Positions 14,505-22,422 of a DNA stretch of 42,161 nucleotides are shown piece after piece. The position numbers were made by a program, and so were the translations under genes. The notes under the pieces were generated by a model, which saw nothing but the letters and a program-made list of their open reading frames with translations, made no database searches and was not told the DNA's origin. Position 1 is the stretch's first letter, and every line of letters starts with the position of its first letter. The stretch comes from Candidatus Peribacteria bacterium RIFCSPHIGHO2_01_FULL_55_13 (lineage in GTDB: Bacteria > Patescibacteriota > Gracilibacteria > Peribacterales > Peribacteraceae): positions 8,303 to 50,463 of the forward strand of contig MFXS01000004.1 of NCBI GenBank assembly GCA_001788925.1. Reading direction: 5' to 3'.

Positions 14505-15026
14505 ATGCTTCTGCGTCGCCTTGTTGCTGCCCTTCTCGGATCCGCGTTTCTCCTCTCCGCGCAGCCGGTATTCGCCGAGCGCGATATCCACCCGCCGGAG
14601 GACGTGATGCAAAGGATCAAACGCACATGCAAGAAGTTCGACAGCAAAGACAATATTCGCTGCGAATCCCGTGAAAAGCAGAAATGGTGGGCGAGCCTGC
14701 GGCTTACCCGCACTCCAAAGAAAGCCTACGATCTCTACGATCAGATGGATCTGGGGCAGGGGCATTTGCGTGCGCGCCTTCAGGAGGAGCGTCGGCAGGA
14801 GCAGCGTCGTGGCGTACAGGACCGTACGACCTACCGGCAGCTCAAACCCGTTCAGAACGTGAATACAGAGCGCCGTCCATATCTCAACGATCTGCAGCAG
14901 GCGCGCCTGGAATGCCAACTGAAGCCGCCGGGCCGCCAGCGCTCCGTCTGCATGGACGAAGTGGGCAACTGGGCCAGAAAGCTCATGCAGGCCGAAGCGC
15001 CGTCGCAGCGGTACCCCGCCCAGTAA
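14505..15026 (+). CDS. Secreted hypothetical protein (173 aa)
   Basis: An N-terminal signal peptide is clear: MLLRR, hydrophobic core LVAALLGSAFLLS, cleavage probably after VFA (about residue 24). The mature part is basic, Arg/Gln-rich and predicted helical, with four cysteines in C-x-n pairs (RTCKKFDSKDNIRCES and LECQLKPPGRQRSVCMD) that could form disulfides outside the membrane. No family is recognised. TACACT lies ten bases before the ATG. It precedes ndk on the same strand by 65 bases. Confidence 0.75.
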   Translation: MLLRRLVAALLGSAFLLSAQPVFAERDIHPPEDVMQRIKRTCKKFDSKDNIRCESREKQKWWASLRLTRTPKKAYDLYDQMDLGQGHLRARLQEERRQEQRRGVQDRTTYRQLKPVQNVNTERRPYLNDLQQARLECQLKPPGRQRSVCMDEVGNWARKLMQAEAPSQRYPAQ

Positions 15027-15091
15027 GCCCCGATTCAGTTGCAAGGACATGCGCTCTCTGCCACATTGCTTCCACATTTTTTCCGTACCCC

Positions 15092-15511
15092 ATGCAACGC
15101 ACCCTCATCCTTCTGAAACCCGACGCCGTCGACAAACGCATCTGCGGCAAAGTGATCGACCGCTTCGAGCGCGCCGGACTTGATATCCGCGGCTTCAAAA
15201 TGATCCGCCTCACTCCGGCGGTGCTCAAGGATCACTACGCTCACATCGTAGCCAAGCCCTTCTATCCGGAGGTGGAAAAGTTCATGGGATCGCTGCCAGT
15301 GATTGCTCTGGTTCTTGAAGGAGATGACGCCGTCGCCAAAGTCCGTGACATGCTCGGCGCGACCGACAGCCGCAAAGCAGCCCCCGGGACTATTCGCTCC
15401 GAGCTGGGCGTGGACCAGATGGTGAACGTTGCCCATGCGTCCGATTCGCCGGAAGCGGCGGAGGCGGAGGTGAAGAGGTTCTTTAAGCCGGAGGAGTTGT
15501 TCAGCTACTAA
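15092..15511 (+). CDS. ndk: Nucleoside diphosphate kinase
   Basis: Transfers the gamma-phosphate of NTPs to NDPs through a phosphohistidine. The 139-residue length is standard. The N-terminal RTLILLKPDAV, the IRGFKMIRL strand, the AKPFYPEVEKFM substrate helix and NVAHASDSPEAAEAE with the active-site His115 are all present. I chose the ATG at 15092 because MQRTLILLKPD is the canonical start; the open frame upstream overlaps the secreted-protein gene. The stop codon touches a 9-nt word array that fills the convergent gap to the C-terminal peptidase gene. Confidence 0.97.
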   Translation: MQRTLILLKPDAVDKRICGKVIDRFERAGLDIRGFKMIRLTPAVLKDHYAHIVAKPFYPEVEKFMGSLPVIALVLEGDDAVAKVRDMLGATDSRKAAPGTIRSELGVDQMVNVAHASDSPEAAEAEVKRFFKPEELFSY

Positions 15512-15586
15512 GGATTCAAAGGATTCAGAAGATTCAAACGATTCAGAGGAAGGTCCTTTGAATCCTCTAAATCTTTTTAATCCTGT
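15511..15586. repeat. Inverted element of 9-nt words filling a convergent gap
   Basis: The left array is AGGATTCAA, AGGATTCAG, AAGATTCAA, ACGATTCAG (15511-15546). A right array of AATCCTCTA- and AATCTTTTT-like words runs to about 15586. It spans exactly from the ndk stop to the stop of the convergent peptidase gene, as a two-way terminator would. Confidence 0.85.
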
Positions 15587-16857
15587 TATTCCTTTTCCTC
15601 CTTCGTCACATCCTCCCCATCCACCAGCCATTCAAGTGCTGCCTGCATCTGCGGGTCGTTTTTATTCTCGATGTCCTCCCGCGTGCGCTCTACGGCGATA
15701 TCGGGGATTACTCCTTCAGAGCTTAAGTCTCTCCCTCCCGGCGTGAGCCATTTGGCCGTCGTGACACGGATAGAGCTTCCGCCCGGAAGATCAAACACTT
15801 CCTGCACCGTGCCCTTGCCGAAGCTCTTCTTGCCGATGATCGTCGCGCGCTTGTGGTCCTGGAGTGCGCCCGCGAGGATTTCTGAAGCCGAAGCGGAGCC
15901 TTCGTTGATCAGCACGACCATGGGGATGTCTCCGGCAATCGGGCGGCCAGTCACGTAGTGATGAATCGGCTCTCCCGTGCGGCGCTGCACGCTCACGACT
16001 TTTCCTTCGGAGAGGAAGAAGGAGACTAAGTCCACGGCGCCTTCCAGGTAGCCTCCGCCGTTGAAGCGGACATCGAAGACAAGGCCGGTCAGATTGTTCT
16101 TCATCAGTTCCTCAAGCGCTTCCTGTGCTTCCTCTACGGAATCATCGCCGAACTGGTTCAGGGCGATGTAGCCGATGGTTCCGCCCGTTGCGGTTTCCTT
16201 AAGCTCGAACTCCACGCTTGGCACGTGGATTTCGTTGCGGACGATCTGGAGCGTGATGAATTCATTTTCGCCGCTGCGTTCGATCGTCAGTTCCACGGTG
16301 GTGCCCTTTGGCCCGCGGATCTTGTCCACGACCTGCACCAGGCTTTTGCCTGTCACATCCTCTCCATCCACTTTGAGGATCACGTCTTCGGGAGCGAGGC
16401 CCGCTTCCGCCGCGGGCGAGCCCTTGATCGGCGCGACGACCACCACGAGGCCGTCTCTGAGCGTCAATTCCGCGCCGATGCCCTCCAGCGTTCCCTGGAG
16501 AGACTGATGGAACTGCTGGTTTTCCGTAGGCGTCATGAAAACGGTATACGGGTCTTCGAGGGCTCCCACCATTCCTCCCACGGCTCCGTAGAGCATCTCC
16601 TGGGTCTTCATCTTCTCCGGCGCGATGTAATGCTTCTGCAGCAGTCTCCACACGCCCCACATGAGCGCGGGATTCACCTCTTTTTCGGGATCCTGGATCA
16701 CCGTTCCGCTTGCCGTCTGGCCGCTATAAAGCAGTTCCAGGTTTTCCTGGATGTCCTGAAGCTCCCGTTCCTGCATGGCCATCCCGAGCTGCCACCCGAG
16801 GACCAGGGTGAAGATCGGAAGCAGCGTGCAGGTGAATAAACGTACGGCGCGGGTCAT
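15586..16857 (-). CDS. C-terminal processing peptidase, S41 family
   Basis: Envelope protease of the CtpA/Prc type. An N-terminal signal or anchor (about 8-27) is followed by a PDZ domain (about 120-200: GIGAELTLRDG...GSPAAEAGLAPEDVI) and the S41 core. The Ser-Lys dyad is visible: Ser323 in EGSASASEI and Lys348 in SFGKGTVQ, with the correct 25-residue spacing. The 423-residue length is normal. It acts outside the membrane on protein C-termini. On this strand TACACT (16865-16870) ends seven bases before the ATG. Confidence 0.95.
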   Translation of the reverse strand: MTRAVRLFTCTLLPIFTLVLGWQLGMAMQERELQDIQENLELLYSGQTASGTVIQDPEKEVNPALMWGVWRLLQKHYIAPEKMKTQEMLYGAVGGMVGALEDPYTVFMTPTENQQFHQSLQGTLEGIGAELTLRDGLVVVVAPIKGSPAAEAGLAPEDVILKVDGEDVTGKSLVQVVDKIRGPKGTTVELTIERSGENEFITLQIVRNEIHVPSVEFELKETATGGTIGYIALNQFGDDSVEEAQEALEELMKNNLTGLVFDVRFNGGGYLEGAVDLVSFFLSEGKVVSVQRRTGEPIHHYVTGRPIAGDIPMVVLINEGSASASEILAGALQDHKRATIIGKKSFGKGTVQEVFDLPGGSSIRVTTAKWLTPGGRDLSSEGVIPDIAVERTREDIENKNDPQMQAALEWLVDGEDVTKEEKE

Positions 16858-16864
16858 GAGGAAT

Positions 16865-16870
16865 AGTGTA
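16865..16870 (-). promoter_or_regulatory. Candidate -10 box for the S41 peptidase
   Basis: TACACT on the minus strand ends seven bases before the ATG at 16857, with no Shine-Dalgarno between. Confidence 0.4.
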
Positions 16871-16871
16871 T

Positions 16872-16899
16872 AGGGCGTAGGGCGTAGGGGGTAGGGTTG
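16872..16899. repeat. 4 x 7-nt word array upstream of the S41 peptidase
   Basis: AGGGCGT, AGGGCGT, AGGGGGT, AGGGTTG in the divergent gap. No opposed partner array is visible. Confidence 0.8.
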
Positions 16900-16958
16900 T
16901 TACCGACAATCTGCGGTTTTTACTCCGGCAGAGCGGGCATCGGATGCATACTAGAGTC

Positions 16959-17528
16959 GTGAAAGAATCCACTGCATCACTTCGGCCCGATATGCGCGTC
17001 ATCGATATTGTTACGCTTGTGCCGCAAGCGGCTGATGTGATGGCGGCGTGGGGTCTGCATTGCAGTGGATGTTCTGTCGGCGGACTCGAATCATTGGAAG
17101 AAGGATGCAAAGCGCATGGCTATGGGGAAGAGGAGATCCGGTTGCTTCTGGAAGATATCGAAGAAGCGCGTGGGGCGACGTCTGCGCGGCCGGCCTCCAT
17201 CATCATTACGGCTCCCGCTGCCCGCGCCATCCGCGCCATCGGCGAGCAGGAAGGAAAATTACCGAGCGAAACAGCGGGGCTCTCGGTGATCGTCGACGGA
17301 GAAGGGGGATTCTGCATGGAGTTTTGCGACGCACCCGAAGAAGGGGACCGCATCTTCCTCAATACCGAAGAACCTGACGTGCGCGTGTTTGCGTCGCCGC
17401 TCACACTCGGCCGTATTGGCGGCGCAACGATCGATTTCCGTGACGGTCGCTTCAAACTCGATCTTCCAGAGGATTCCTGTGCGTGCTTAGAGCAAAGTTG
17501 TGGCTGCGCGACCGAGCGCAAAAAGTAA
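16959..17528 (+). CDS. DUF1858-HesB/IscA fusion, putative Fe-S carrier
   Basis: Residues about 10-70 look like a DUF1858 domain (MRVIDIVTLVPQAADVMAAWGLHCSGC...), with the CxxC pair HCSGC. Residues about 75-180 look like an A-type Fe-S carrier (HesB/IscA): GEGGFCMEFCD, then SPLTLGRIGGATIDF, then a C-terminal Cys cluster (CACLEQSCGC) in the position of the usual CxC. DUF1858 proteins are often linked to Fe-S/hybrid-cluster chemistry. I favour GTG at 16959 because CATACT lies six bases upstream, though ATG at 16944 is possible. The stop lies inside a word array. The product may work with SufS/SufU encoded at 27.5-29.3 kb. Confidence 0.75.
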   Translation: MKESTASLRPDMRVIDIVTLVPQAADVMAAWGLHCSGCSVGGLESLEEGCKAHGYGEEEIRLLLEDIEEARGATSARPASIIITAPAARAIRAIGEQEGKLPSETAGLSVIVDGEGGFCMEFCDAPEEGDRIFLNTEEPDVRVFASPLTLGRIGGATIDFRDGRFKLDLPEDSCACLEQSCGCATERKK

Positions 17529-17601
17529 AAAGCATAAAGCAAAAATTCGCTATGATGTGAGCAGGTTTCTTTCCTTTTTGCTTTATTCTTTTTGCGCTTC
17601 T
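17518..17601. repeat. Inverted element of 7-nt words between the HesB-type gene and RNase H
   Basis: Left: GCAAAAA, GTAAAAA, GCATAAA, GCAAAAA (17518-17545). Right: CTTTTTG, CTTTATT, CTTTTTG, CGCTTCT (17574-17601). The upstream gene's stop codon is inside the left array, and the RNase H GTG start follows immediately after the right array. The same words occur in coding form at 4338. Confidence 0.9.
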
Positions 17602-18177
17602 GTGATCCGCCTCCCCGCACCTCTGGAACGCCAATTAAAGCAGCTCTTTCCGCGTGCGCAGGAACGGGAGCAGTTTGTGGTCGAAACATTGGAAAAGGCA
17701 CTTCATGGATCCGCATCCTTCATCCAGCAGGAGTTGCCGGGCGCCGTCGGAGGAACGCTCCATCTCTTCTCGGACGGCGGATCGCGTGGGAATCCCGGTC
17801 AGGCAGCGATTGCTTGCGTGCTTCTGGATCCCGTTACAGGAACCGTCGTGCGCGAACATTACGAGCGCATCGGGATTGAAACGAACAACGTAGCGGAATA
17901 CCGAGCGCTTATCGAAGGGCTCAAAATTGCGCGGCTCTACCATCCCAACAAGCTTCTCTGCCACCTGGATTCCGAACTCATCGTGAAGCAGCTTTCGGGG
18001 GAGTATCAGGTGCGGATGGCCACCTTGCAGCCGCTCTTCCGGGAAATCCGCGAGCTCAGTGAGGAGTTTGCCTTCGTCTCCTTCAAGCACGTGCCGCGCG
18101 AAGACAATCACCATGCAGACCGACTCGTGAATAAGGCTTTAGATGAACATCCGTCCCCGCATTATGAGAAACCATAA
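17602..18177 (+). CDS. RNase HI-like protein with N-terminal extension
   Basis: Predicted to cleave RNA in RNA-DNA hybrids. All four catalytic carboxylates are visible: Asp58 (LFSDGGSRGNPG), Glu99 (NNVAEYRAL), Asp123 (LDSEL) and Asp173 (EDNHHADRL). This is the RVT_3/type I-like group found as a single small domain. About 50 residues precede the fold (APLERQLKQLFPRAQEREQF...), helical and charged. The open frame extends further upstream, but that part is repeat sequence and the tail of the previous gene, so I start at GTG 17602. The last bases overlap the VanW-type gene. Confidence 0.88.
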   Translation: MIRLPAPLERQLKQLFPRAQEREQFVVETLEKALHGSASFIQQELPGAVGGTLHLFSDGGSRGNPGQAAIACVLLDPVTGTVVREHYERIGIETNNVAEYRALIEGLKIARLYHPNKLLCHLDSELIVKQLSGEYQVRMATLQPLFREIRELSEEFAFVSFKHVPREDNHHADRLVNKALDEHPSPHYEKP

Positions 18178-19522
18178 TTTGTTTGCTGGTTTGCTGGGTT
18201 GCGGGTTCGTTTTGGCGGTGGGTTTCCCTGTCACAGCCATCGCGGCACCTGTGGAAATCACGCTGCGCCATAAGCATCACATCTTCACCGTGAAACCCGC
18301 GCAGTATCCGTCGTGGCGGTCTTCGCAGGAAGAATTCCGATACAAGGGAGAGGCCTTCCGCGCTCCGCAGGGGATGCGTATCGACGGGGATACGACTCCC
18401 GCTCTGCCGCCTGGCATCACACGCACCACCGTGCAGCAGTGGGACACGGCCGCGATTGCCGCCACGCTGCAGCAGAAAATTGCTCCGGCATTGGACCGGG
18501 AACCAGGTACGGTACGCATCAGCCGCACGCTTGACGGAAGCATTGCCTTCGAAGGTGCGGGGCTTCCGGGCCGGAAGCTCAATAGCGCAGCCGCAGCCGC
18601 GCTCATTGCGGAAGCGCTCTCGCGAGAGATCGCCGATGTCACGCTACCCATCATCACGGAGCAACCCGCGATCATCGTGCTCGATCAGGAACTGCGGCAA
18701 GCGGGTATCACGGAAGTCGTTTCTGTCGGCGAATCGGATTTCAGCGGCTCTCCGCTGGCCCGGCGCCATAATATCGCCGTGGGGCTGGAGAAATTCAACG
18801 GGCATCTGATTCCCAAAGACACGGTCTTTTCCTTCAACGAGGTCCTCGGTCCGGTGAACGCCGCGACGGGATACAAGAAGGAGCTCGTGATCCTCGGGGA
18901 ACGCACACTTCCGGATTACGGTGGAGGACTGTGCCAGGTGAGTACGACGGCATATCGCGGAGTATGGGAATACGGGCTTCCCATCGAGGATCGCCGCAAT
19001 CACAGCTTTGCCGTCCGCTACTACGCGCCGCAGGGAACGGATGCAACGATCTATCCGCCGAATACCGATATGCAATTCACCAACGACACGCCGGGTGCGC
19101 TTCTGCTTCAAACCTATGTGCAGAACGACAAGGCGTATTTCATCTACTACGGCACGAAGGACAACCGCCGGAGCGAGATCTACGGTCCCTACACCTGGGG
19201 TCGCACCGAGCCTCCGCCGGACCGCAGCGAGTACACGACGGAAATTCCCGCGGGTACCACGCGCAAAGTGGGAGACCGTGTGCCGGGCATGCGCGCAGCA
19301 TGGTTCCGCGTCACGAGTTTGCCCGAAACTGCAGAGGATATCATCGAGCCGGTGTATTCCGTCTATGAAGCGCGCCCCTTGTTCATGCAGATTGGGGTAG
19401 CGGCAGGATCGTCGCTGCTGGGAGGATCGGCTTCGAGTGAATCAACTGCATCAGTGATGTCGGAAGAATCACCATCAAGCAGAGTAAGAAGTTCGGCAAG
19501 ACCGGTACGGCGGAGAAATTAG
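18143..19522 (+). CDS. VanW family secreted protein
   Basis: Envelope protein of unknown biochemical role; the family is named after vanW of vancomycin-resistance clusters. A signal peptide ends near TAIA-APVE. The VanW domain covers about 205-330, with HNIAVGLEKFNG, FSFNEVLGPVNAATGY, LPDYGGGLCQVSTTAYRG and NHSFAVRYYAPQGTDATIYP as hallmark blocks. The C-terminus is Ser/Arg-rich and likely disordered. ATG at 18164 (MRNHNLFAG) is an alternative start. The hydrophobic core of the signal peptide (FAGLLGCGF) is encoded by an 8-nt word array (18178-18209). It overlaps the RNase H gene by 35 bases. Confidence 0.88.
   Translation: MNIRPRIMRNHNLFAGLLGCGFVLAVGFPVTAIAAPVEITLRHKHHIFTVKPAQYPSWRSSQEEFRYKGEAFRAPQGMRIDGDTTPALPPGITRTTVQQWDTAAIAATLQQKIAPALDREPGTVRISRTLDGSIAFEGAGLPGRKLNSAAAAALIAEALSREIADVTLPIITEQPAIIVLDQELRQAGITEVVSVGESDFSGSPLARRHNIAVGLEKFNGHLIPKDTVFSFNEVLGPVNAATGYKKELVILGERTLPDYGGGLCQVSTTAYRGVWEYGLPIEDRRNHSFAVRYYAPQGTDATIYPPNTDMQFTNDTPGALLLQTYVQNDKAYFIYYGTKDNRRSEIYGPYTWGRTEPPPDRSEYTTEIPAGTTRKVGDRVPGMRAAWFRVTSLPETAEDIIEPVYSVYEARPLFMQIGVAAGSSLLGGSASSESTASVMSEESPSSRVRSSARPVRRRN
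18178..18209. repeat. 4 x 8-nt word array encoding the VanW signal-peptide core
   Basis: TTTGTTTG, CTGGTTTG, CTGGGTTG, CGGGTTCG, starting on the base after the RNase H stop codon. The words match the inverted element at 36683-36788. Confidence 0.75.
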
Positions 19523-20155
19523 TTACACCGCAAATGTCATTGCCTGCTTAATCCCCGGCACTCGCTGCTTCTTCCCCGCATGATCATTCAAAATATTTTC
19601 GCACAACGACGAAAGTGTCCGTTCCGCTCCCGTCGATAACATCGATACTTCGTACCCTCCTGCGATCCACTCTCCGATGCAGTGCCTTTCTTCCACGCTG
19701 AATGTCGAAAAATGCGGCATATCGGTACTTGGCATATGACCGAGCAGATGAAGAATCCGGACGGTATGGGGCAGGGGAGAGGGTGCAGTGCTGCGCAGTC
19801 CTTCCGCAAGACATTCGAAGAGCTCCGGGGAAGGTTCTCCTTCCTCCAGGAGCATCAAAAGAAGCTCGATGATTTCCGATGCCGCCAGAAACTGAGCTAA
19901 TTCCCCGGTCCGTGCGCATGCCGGATGCCTGCGCGCTCCCGTGATGATGTAGCCACTGTTCCATTCCCGCAGTTCCACCTCTACCCGTTGAAAGGGGAGG
20001 AGGACACTGCCGAGCCGGCTTCCGGGTTTGCGTGCCGCACTGGCCCGCGCGGCAATGCGACCAAGTTCTTTGGTGAACAGAATGCAAAAACGATCGGCTT
20101 CCCCCACGTTATAGGTGGCAAGGACGATGGCGTCGCACGAGAGAAGTCGGGACAT
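19523..20155 (-). CDS. recO: DNA repair protein RecO
   Basis: RecFOR-pathway mediator that loads RecA on SSB-coated DNA. The N-terminal OB fold is recognisable from AIVLATYNVGEADRFCILFTKELG and the following ARKPGSRLGSVLLPF block. A helical C-terminal half follows. The zinc-finger cysteines of some RecO proteins are not evident. I chose the ATG at 20155 (MSRLLSCDAIVL); the frame upstream is repeat sequence (PFLPFLPF). TACAAT (20162-20167, minus strand) ends six bases before this ATG. Length 210 residues, slightly short for the family. Confidence 0.85.
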   Translation of the reverse strand: MSRLLSCDAIVLATYNVGEADRFCILFTKELGRIAARASAARKPGSRLGSVLLPFQRVEVELREWNSGYIITGARRHPACARTGELAQFLAASEIIELLLMLLEEGEPSPELFECLAEGLRSTAPSPLPHTVRILHLLGHMPSTDMPHFSTFSVEERHCIGEWIAGGYEVSMLSTGAERTLSSLCENILNDHAGKKQRVPGIKQAMTFAV

Positions 20156-20161
20156 GTTCGT

Positions 20162-20167
20162 ATTGTA
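20162..20167 (-). promoter_or_regulatory. Candidate -10 box for a leaderless recO transcript
   Basis: TACAAT on the minus strand, five of six matches to consensus, ends six bases before the recO ATG. This leaves no room for a Shine-Dalgarno. Confidence 0.5.
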
Positions 20168-20180
20168 TCCTGAGGAAGAT

Positions 20181-20257
20181 GGGAAAGGCAGGAAGGGGAG
20201 GAAGGGCAGAAAAGGCAAATGCGCCTTTCTCACCTTTCTCCCTTTCCTTCCTTATTT
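20181..20257. repeat. Inverted element of 9-nt words between ftsX and recO
   Basis: Left: GGGAAAGGC, AGGAAGGGG, AGGAAGGGC, AGAAAAGGC (20181-20216). Right: CGCCTTTCT, CACCTTTCT, CCCTTTCCT and a partial word (20222-20257). It abuts the ftsX stop codon (20256-20258). Confidence 0.85.
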
Positions 20258-21224
20258 ATGACATCGCTATCCGCGGACTCCGGATCTGCGGTGCAATCCC
20301 GATCCACGCACCAGTGGAAGCGATCACGGGAATGAGCAACAGTTCCACAAGGAACGCCCAGGGGATCATGGAATACAGGATGATCCGGACCATGCCCCAT
20401 AGTTCTCCGAGCACGCCACCGCTTCCAAGCGCCGGCACCAGAAGAGGCGCGGCAGTGGCGAGAAGCACCGTCACGACAAAGCTCACAATGGTGGCAATCA
20501 GAAGCAGAATGCTCGCTTCCGCCGCAAAGGGCAGGAGGATCGTGGCGGTCTGTGCGCCGGCGATCCGCTCCACGAGCACTTCCTCCGAGCGCGAGAGCGC
20601 ACGCGTGCGTGTGAGGTTCACGACCACGAAGAGGAGCGTCACGGTCCCGATGCCAAGCACAAAGAGAACGAGCGAGCGGATGCCTTTGGTGAGTTCCATC
20701 AGTCCCTCCACGTACTCCTGCTCCGCAGTCGCATCCGAAAGGAACGACGGATCCACAATGCTCTGCCACTGCGGGTCCTCCAGAGTGCCAAGCAGTTCGC
20801 GGTAGTGCTCGAGCGAGGTCAGCGTCACCGTCACCGCGTCATTGAAGGGATTACTGAGCCCGTATTCCTCCAAAAATCCGATGAGCTCCGGATCCGCCCT
20901 GCGCGCGCGATCGTAGGCCTGTTCGCGTGTCATGAAGGCCGCTTTGGCGACATAAGGAAGGTCCTGCAGGGCTGTCATCAGATCGCTGATATCGCGGTCA
21001 TTTGTGCCTGCCCGGAGCTCTAGCTGCAATTCCGTGCGTTCTTTGAGAAGCGTTTCGCCGGCCGTTGCTGTCGCAAGACCCAATCCCAAAAGCTGCAGCA
21101 GGATAAAAATTCCCGTAAGGGCCCCGAGAGTCCCAAGCCAGTCGTGTTCGCGCCGGAGAGTTCGTACGCCGCGGCGGATGCCACGCTGCAGAAGCAGCTT
21201 CCAGCCCGGTTCAAGGTGCAGCAT
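20256..21224 (-). CDS. ftsX: Cell-division protein FtsX
   Basis: Membrane subunit of the FtsEX complex that activates septal peptidoglycan hydrolases. A cytoplasmic N-terminus with the basic RRGVRTLRREHD stretch is followed by TM1 (about 33-55), an extracytoplasmic domain (about 60-175) and three further helices around the FtsX/MacB-like core (LVLFVLGIGTVTLLFVVVN, IERIAGAQ-like coupling loop, LLLIATIVSFVVTVLL). The 322-residue length fits. The ATPase FtsE is not adjacent; the next genes on this strand are recO and, upstream, a TPR protein. TATACT lies seven bases before the ATG. Confidence 0.9.
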   Translation of the reverse strand: MLHLEPGWKLLLQRGIRRGVRTLRREHDWLGTLGALTGIFILLQLLGLGLATATAGETLLKERTELQLELRAGTNDRDISDLMTALQDLPYVAKAAFMTREQAYDRARRADPELIGFLEEYGLSNPFNDAVTVTLTSLEHYRELLGTLEDPQWQSIVDPSFLSDATAEQEYVEGLMELTKGIRSLVLFVLGIGTVTLLFVVVNLTRTRALSRSEEVLVERIAGAQTATILLPFAAEASILLLIATIVSFVVTVLLATAAPLLVPALGSGGVLGELWGMVRIILYSMIPWAFLVELLLIPVIASTGAWIGIAPQIRSPRIAMS

Positions 21225-21231
21225 GGTTCAT

Positions 21232-21237
21232 AGTATA
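21232..21237 (-). promoter_or_regulatory. Candidate -10 box for a leaderless ftsX transcript
   Basis: TATACT on the minus strand ends seven bases before the ftsX ATG. The expected -35 position falls at the edge of the palindrome at 21257-21284 and is poor. Confidence 0.45.
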
Positions 21238-21256
21238 GATCATCGTGCCTTCGCGA

Positions 21257-21284
21257 GTAGGGGCATGGCATGCCATGCCCCTAC
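21257..21284. repeat. 28-bp perfect palindrome upstream of ftsX
   Basis: Two 14-base halves (GTAGGGGCATGGCA and its complement) with no spacer. It lies between ftsX and the TPR gene. From memory such GTAGGGGC-headed palindromes are scattered in other bacterial genomes. Confidence 0.85.
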
Positions 21285-21301
21285 CCCAGAGGGCGGCCGA
21301 T

Positions 21302-21910
21302 TTATTTCCGCATCTCCTCCACCGTCCTCTCCAGCCGGTTAATCGCCTGCACGCACTCCCGCGCGCGGTCGTTACCAGGATCCAGATCCAGCGAGCGCTG
21401 GAAGAGGCTTCGCGCTTTTCCGAAATTCTTGAGTTCCAGGTACGTCACCCCCAGGTCGCAGAGGGTAAGGGGATTATCGGACTCCAGGTTCAGTGCGCGT
21501 TCGAGCGTGACGATGCCCTGTGCGCGCTCTCCGGCGTGAAAAAGCACCCATCCCAGGCAGCGCAATATCTCCGGATTGTTTGGTTTGAGAATGTTGGATT
21601 TCTTCAGGTGCACCAATGCCGATGTCCACTTCTCGTGCTGGGATTCCAGGAACCCCAGAATGTAGTGCGCCGTGTAGCTTTCGGTATCCAGCGTGATCGC
21701 TTCCTTCGCCGCCGCCTCCGCGCGGTCCATCCGCTCCAGGCTGAGCTCGTTATCGGCCACTTCCTCAAGTGCGGCGACATTTTCGGGGTCTTCCACGAGC
21801 AAATCTTCGAGGATCGTAAGTGCTTCGCAGTGCTTTCCCCCCAATTTCAGCTGCTCCGCCGTCTCCAGGCGCTCCATGATGTCTGCGGGGGGCTGGGTTT
21901 GGGGATCCAT
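21302..21910 (-). CDS. Tetratricopeptide-repeat protein
   Basis: A 202-residue soluble helical protein made almost entirely of TPR units of about 34 residues. Examples are DRAEAAAKEAITLDTES, YTAHYILGFLESQHEKW, EILRCLGWVLFHAGERAQG and TLCDLGVTYLELKNFGKA, with the W/L/G/Y/A/F/A/P pattern clear in the last three. No signal peptide or enzymatic domain is present, so it is likely a scaffold. TACACT (minus strand) ends eight bases before the ATG. It lies upstream of ftsX on the same strand with a perfect palindrome between them. Confidence 0.88.
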   Translation of the reverse strand: MDPQTQPPADIMERLETAEQLKLGGKHCEALTILEDLLVEDPENVAALEEVADNELSLERMDRAEAAAKEAITLDTESYTAHYILGFLESQHEKWTSALVHLKKSNILKPNNPEILRCLGWVLFHAGERAQGIVTLERALNLESDNPLTLCDLGVTYLELKNFGKARSLFQRSLDLDPGNDRARECVQAINRLERTVEEMRK

Positions 21911-22003
21911 GAGTCATCAGTGTACCGCGGGCCTTCCATGGGAGTGCAACAAAAATCAGATAATATTTATCCTTGGATCTTTCCCGGAATTCGAAGGATT
22001 TTG

Positions 22004-22348
22004 CTACAGCGTGCCCCAGTACATAAAGAGCAGCGTCACTGCGACAATCGCTCTGGCCAGCTGTACGATCAGAAGGGCGATCAGTGAGCCGATCATCATG
22101 TTTTTGCCGTTACTTTTGAGGTCTTCCTTGCCGAACGAACCGATAATGTAGAGGAATGCACCGGTGAGAAAAACCGCGATGCAGATACTGACGATCGAAG
22201 ACATCAGAATCCCGACGATATTGGCGAACATCGTCGTGAAGTCGTGGGGGTTGCCGTCGAAGTTCCACGCGGCAAGGCCGTCCACGACGCCCTGAGCCCC
22301 AAAAGGGTTAGGGGTATAGGCTGCCGCCAGCATCATCGGTTCCAGCAT
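22004..22348 (-). CDS. TrbC/VirB2-like pilin family membrane protein
   Basis: A 114-residue protein with two long hydrophobic helices (about 45-70 and 83-110) joined by a short charged loop (GSFGKEDLKSNGKNM). The N-terminal part is hydrophilic and possibly cleaved. The two-helix hairpin with a basic loop matches the VirB2/TrbC-type pilins that CPR bacteria carry in many copies. No type IV secretion ATPase or other pilus gene is in the window, so the assignment rests on topology and context. TATACT (22355-22360, minus strand) ends six bases before the ATG. Confidence 0.7.
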   Translation of the reverse strand: MLEPMMLAAAYTPNPFGAQGVVDGLAAWNFDGNPHDFTTMFANIVGILMSSIVSICIAVFLTGAFLYIIGSFGKEDLKSNGKNMMIGSLIALLIVQLARAIVAVTLLFMYWGTL

Positions 22349-22354
22349 CTCATC

Positions 22355-22360
22355 AGTATA
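22355..22360 (-). promoter_or_regulatory. Candidate -10 box for a leaderless pilin transcript
   Basis: TATACT on the minus strand, five of six consensus matches, ends six bases before the ATG at 22348. Confidence 0.5.
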
Positions 22361-22422
22361 GCAGAAAATAAGGGCCTTGGCACGTTGCGGCGGAGGGCTC
22401 TAAACCCTAAACTTTGAGTCGC

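Noticed and set aside
14343-15077. N-terminal extension of the CNNM-type ORF to 567 codons
   Set aside because: The extension covers a word-array element, the secreted-protein gene and the ndk start on the opposite strand. The family N-terminal helix begins at 14342.
17500-17601. Upstream extension of the RNase H frame
   Set aside because: The extra residues are encoded by the end of the previous gene and by a repeat element, so GTG 17602 is preferred.
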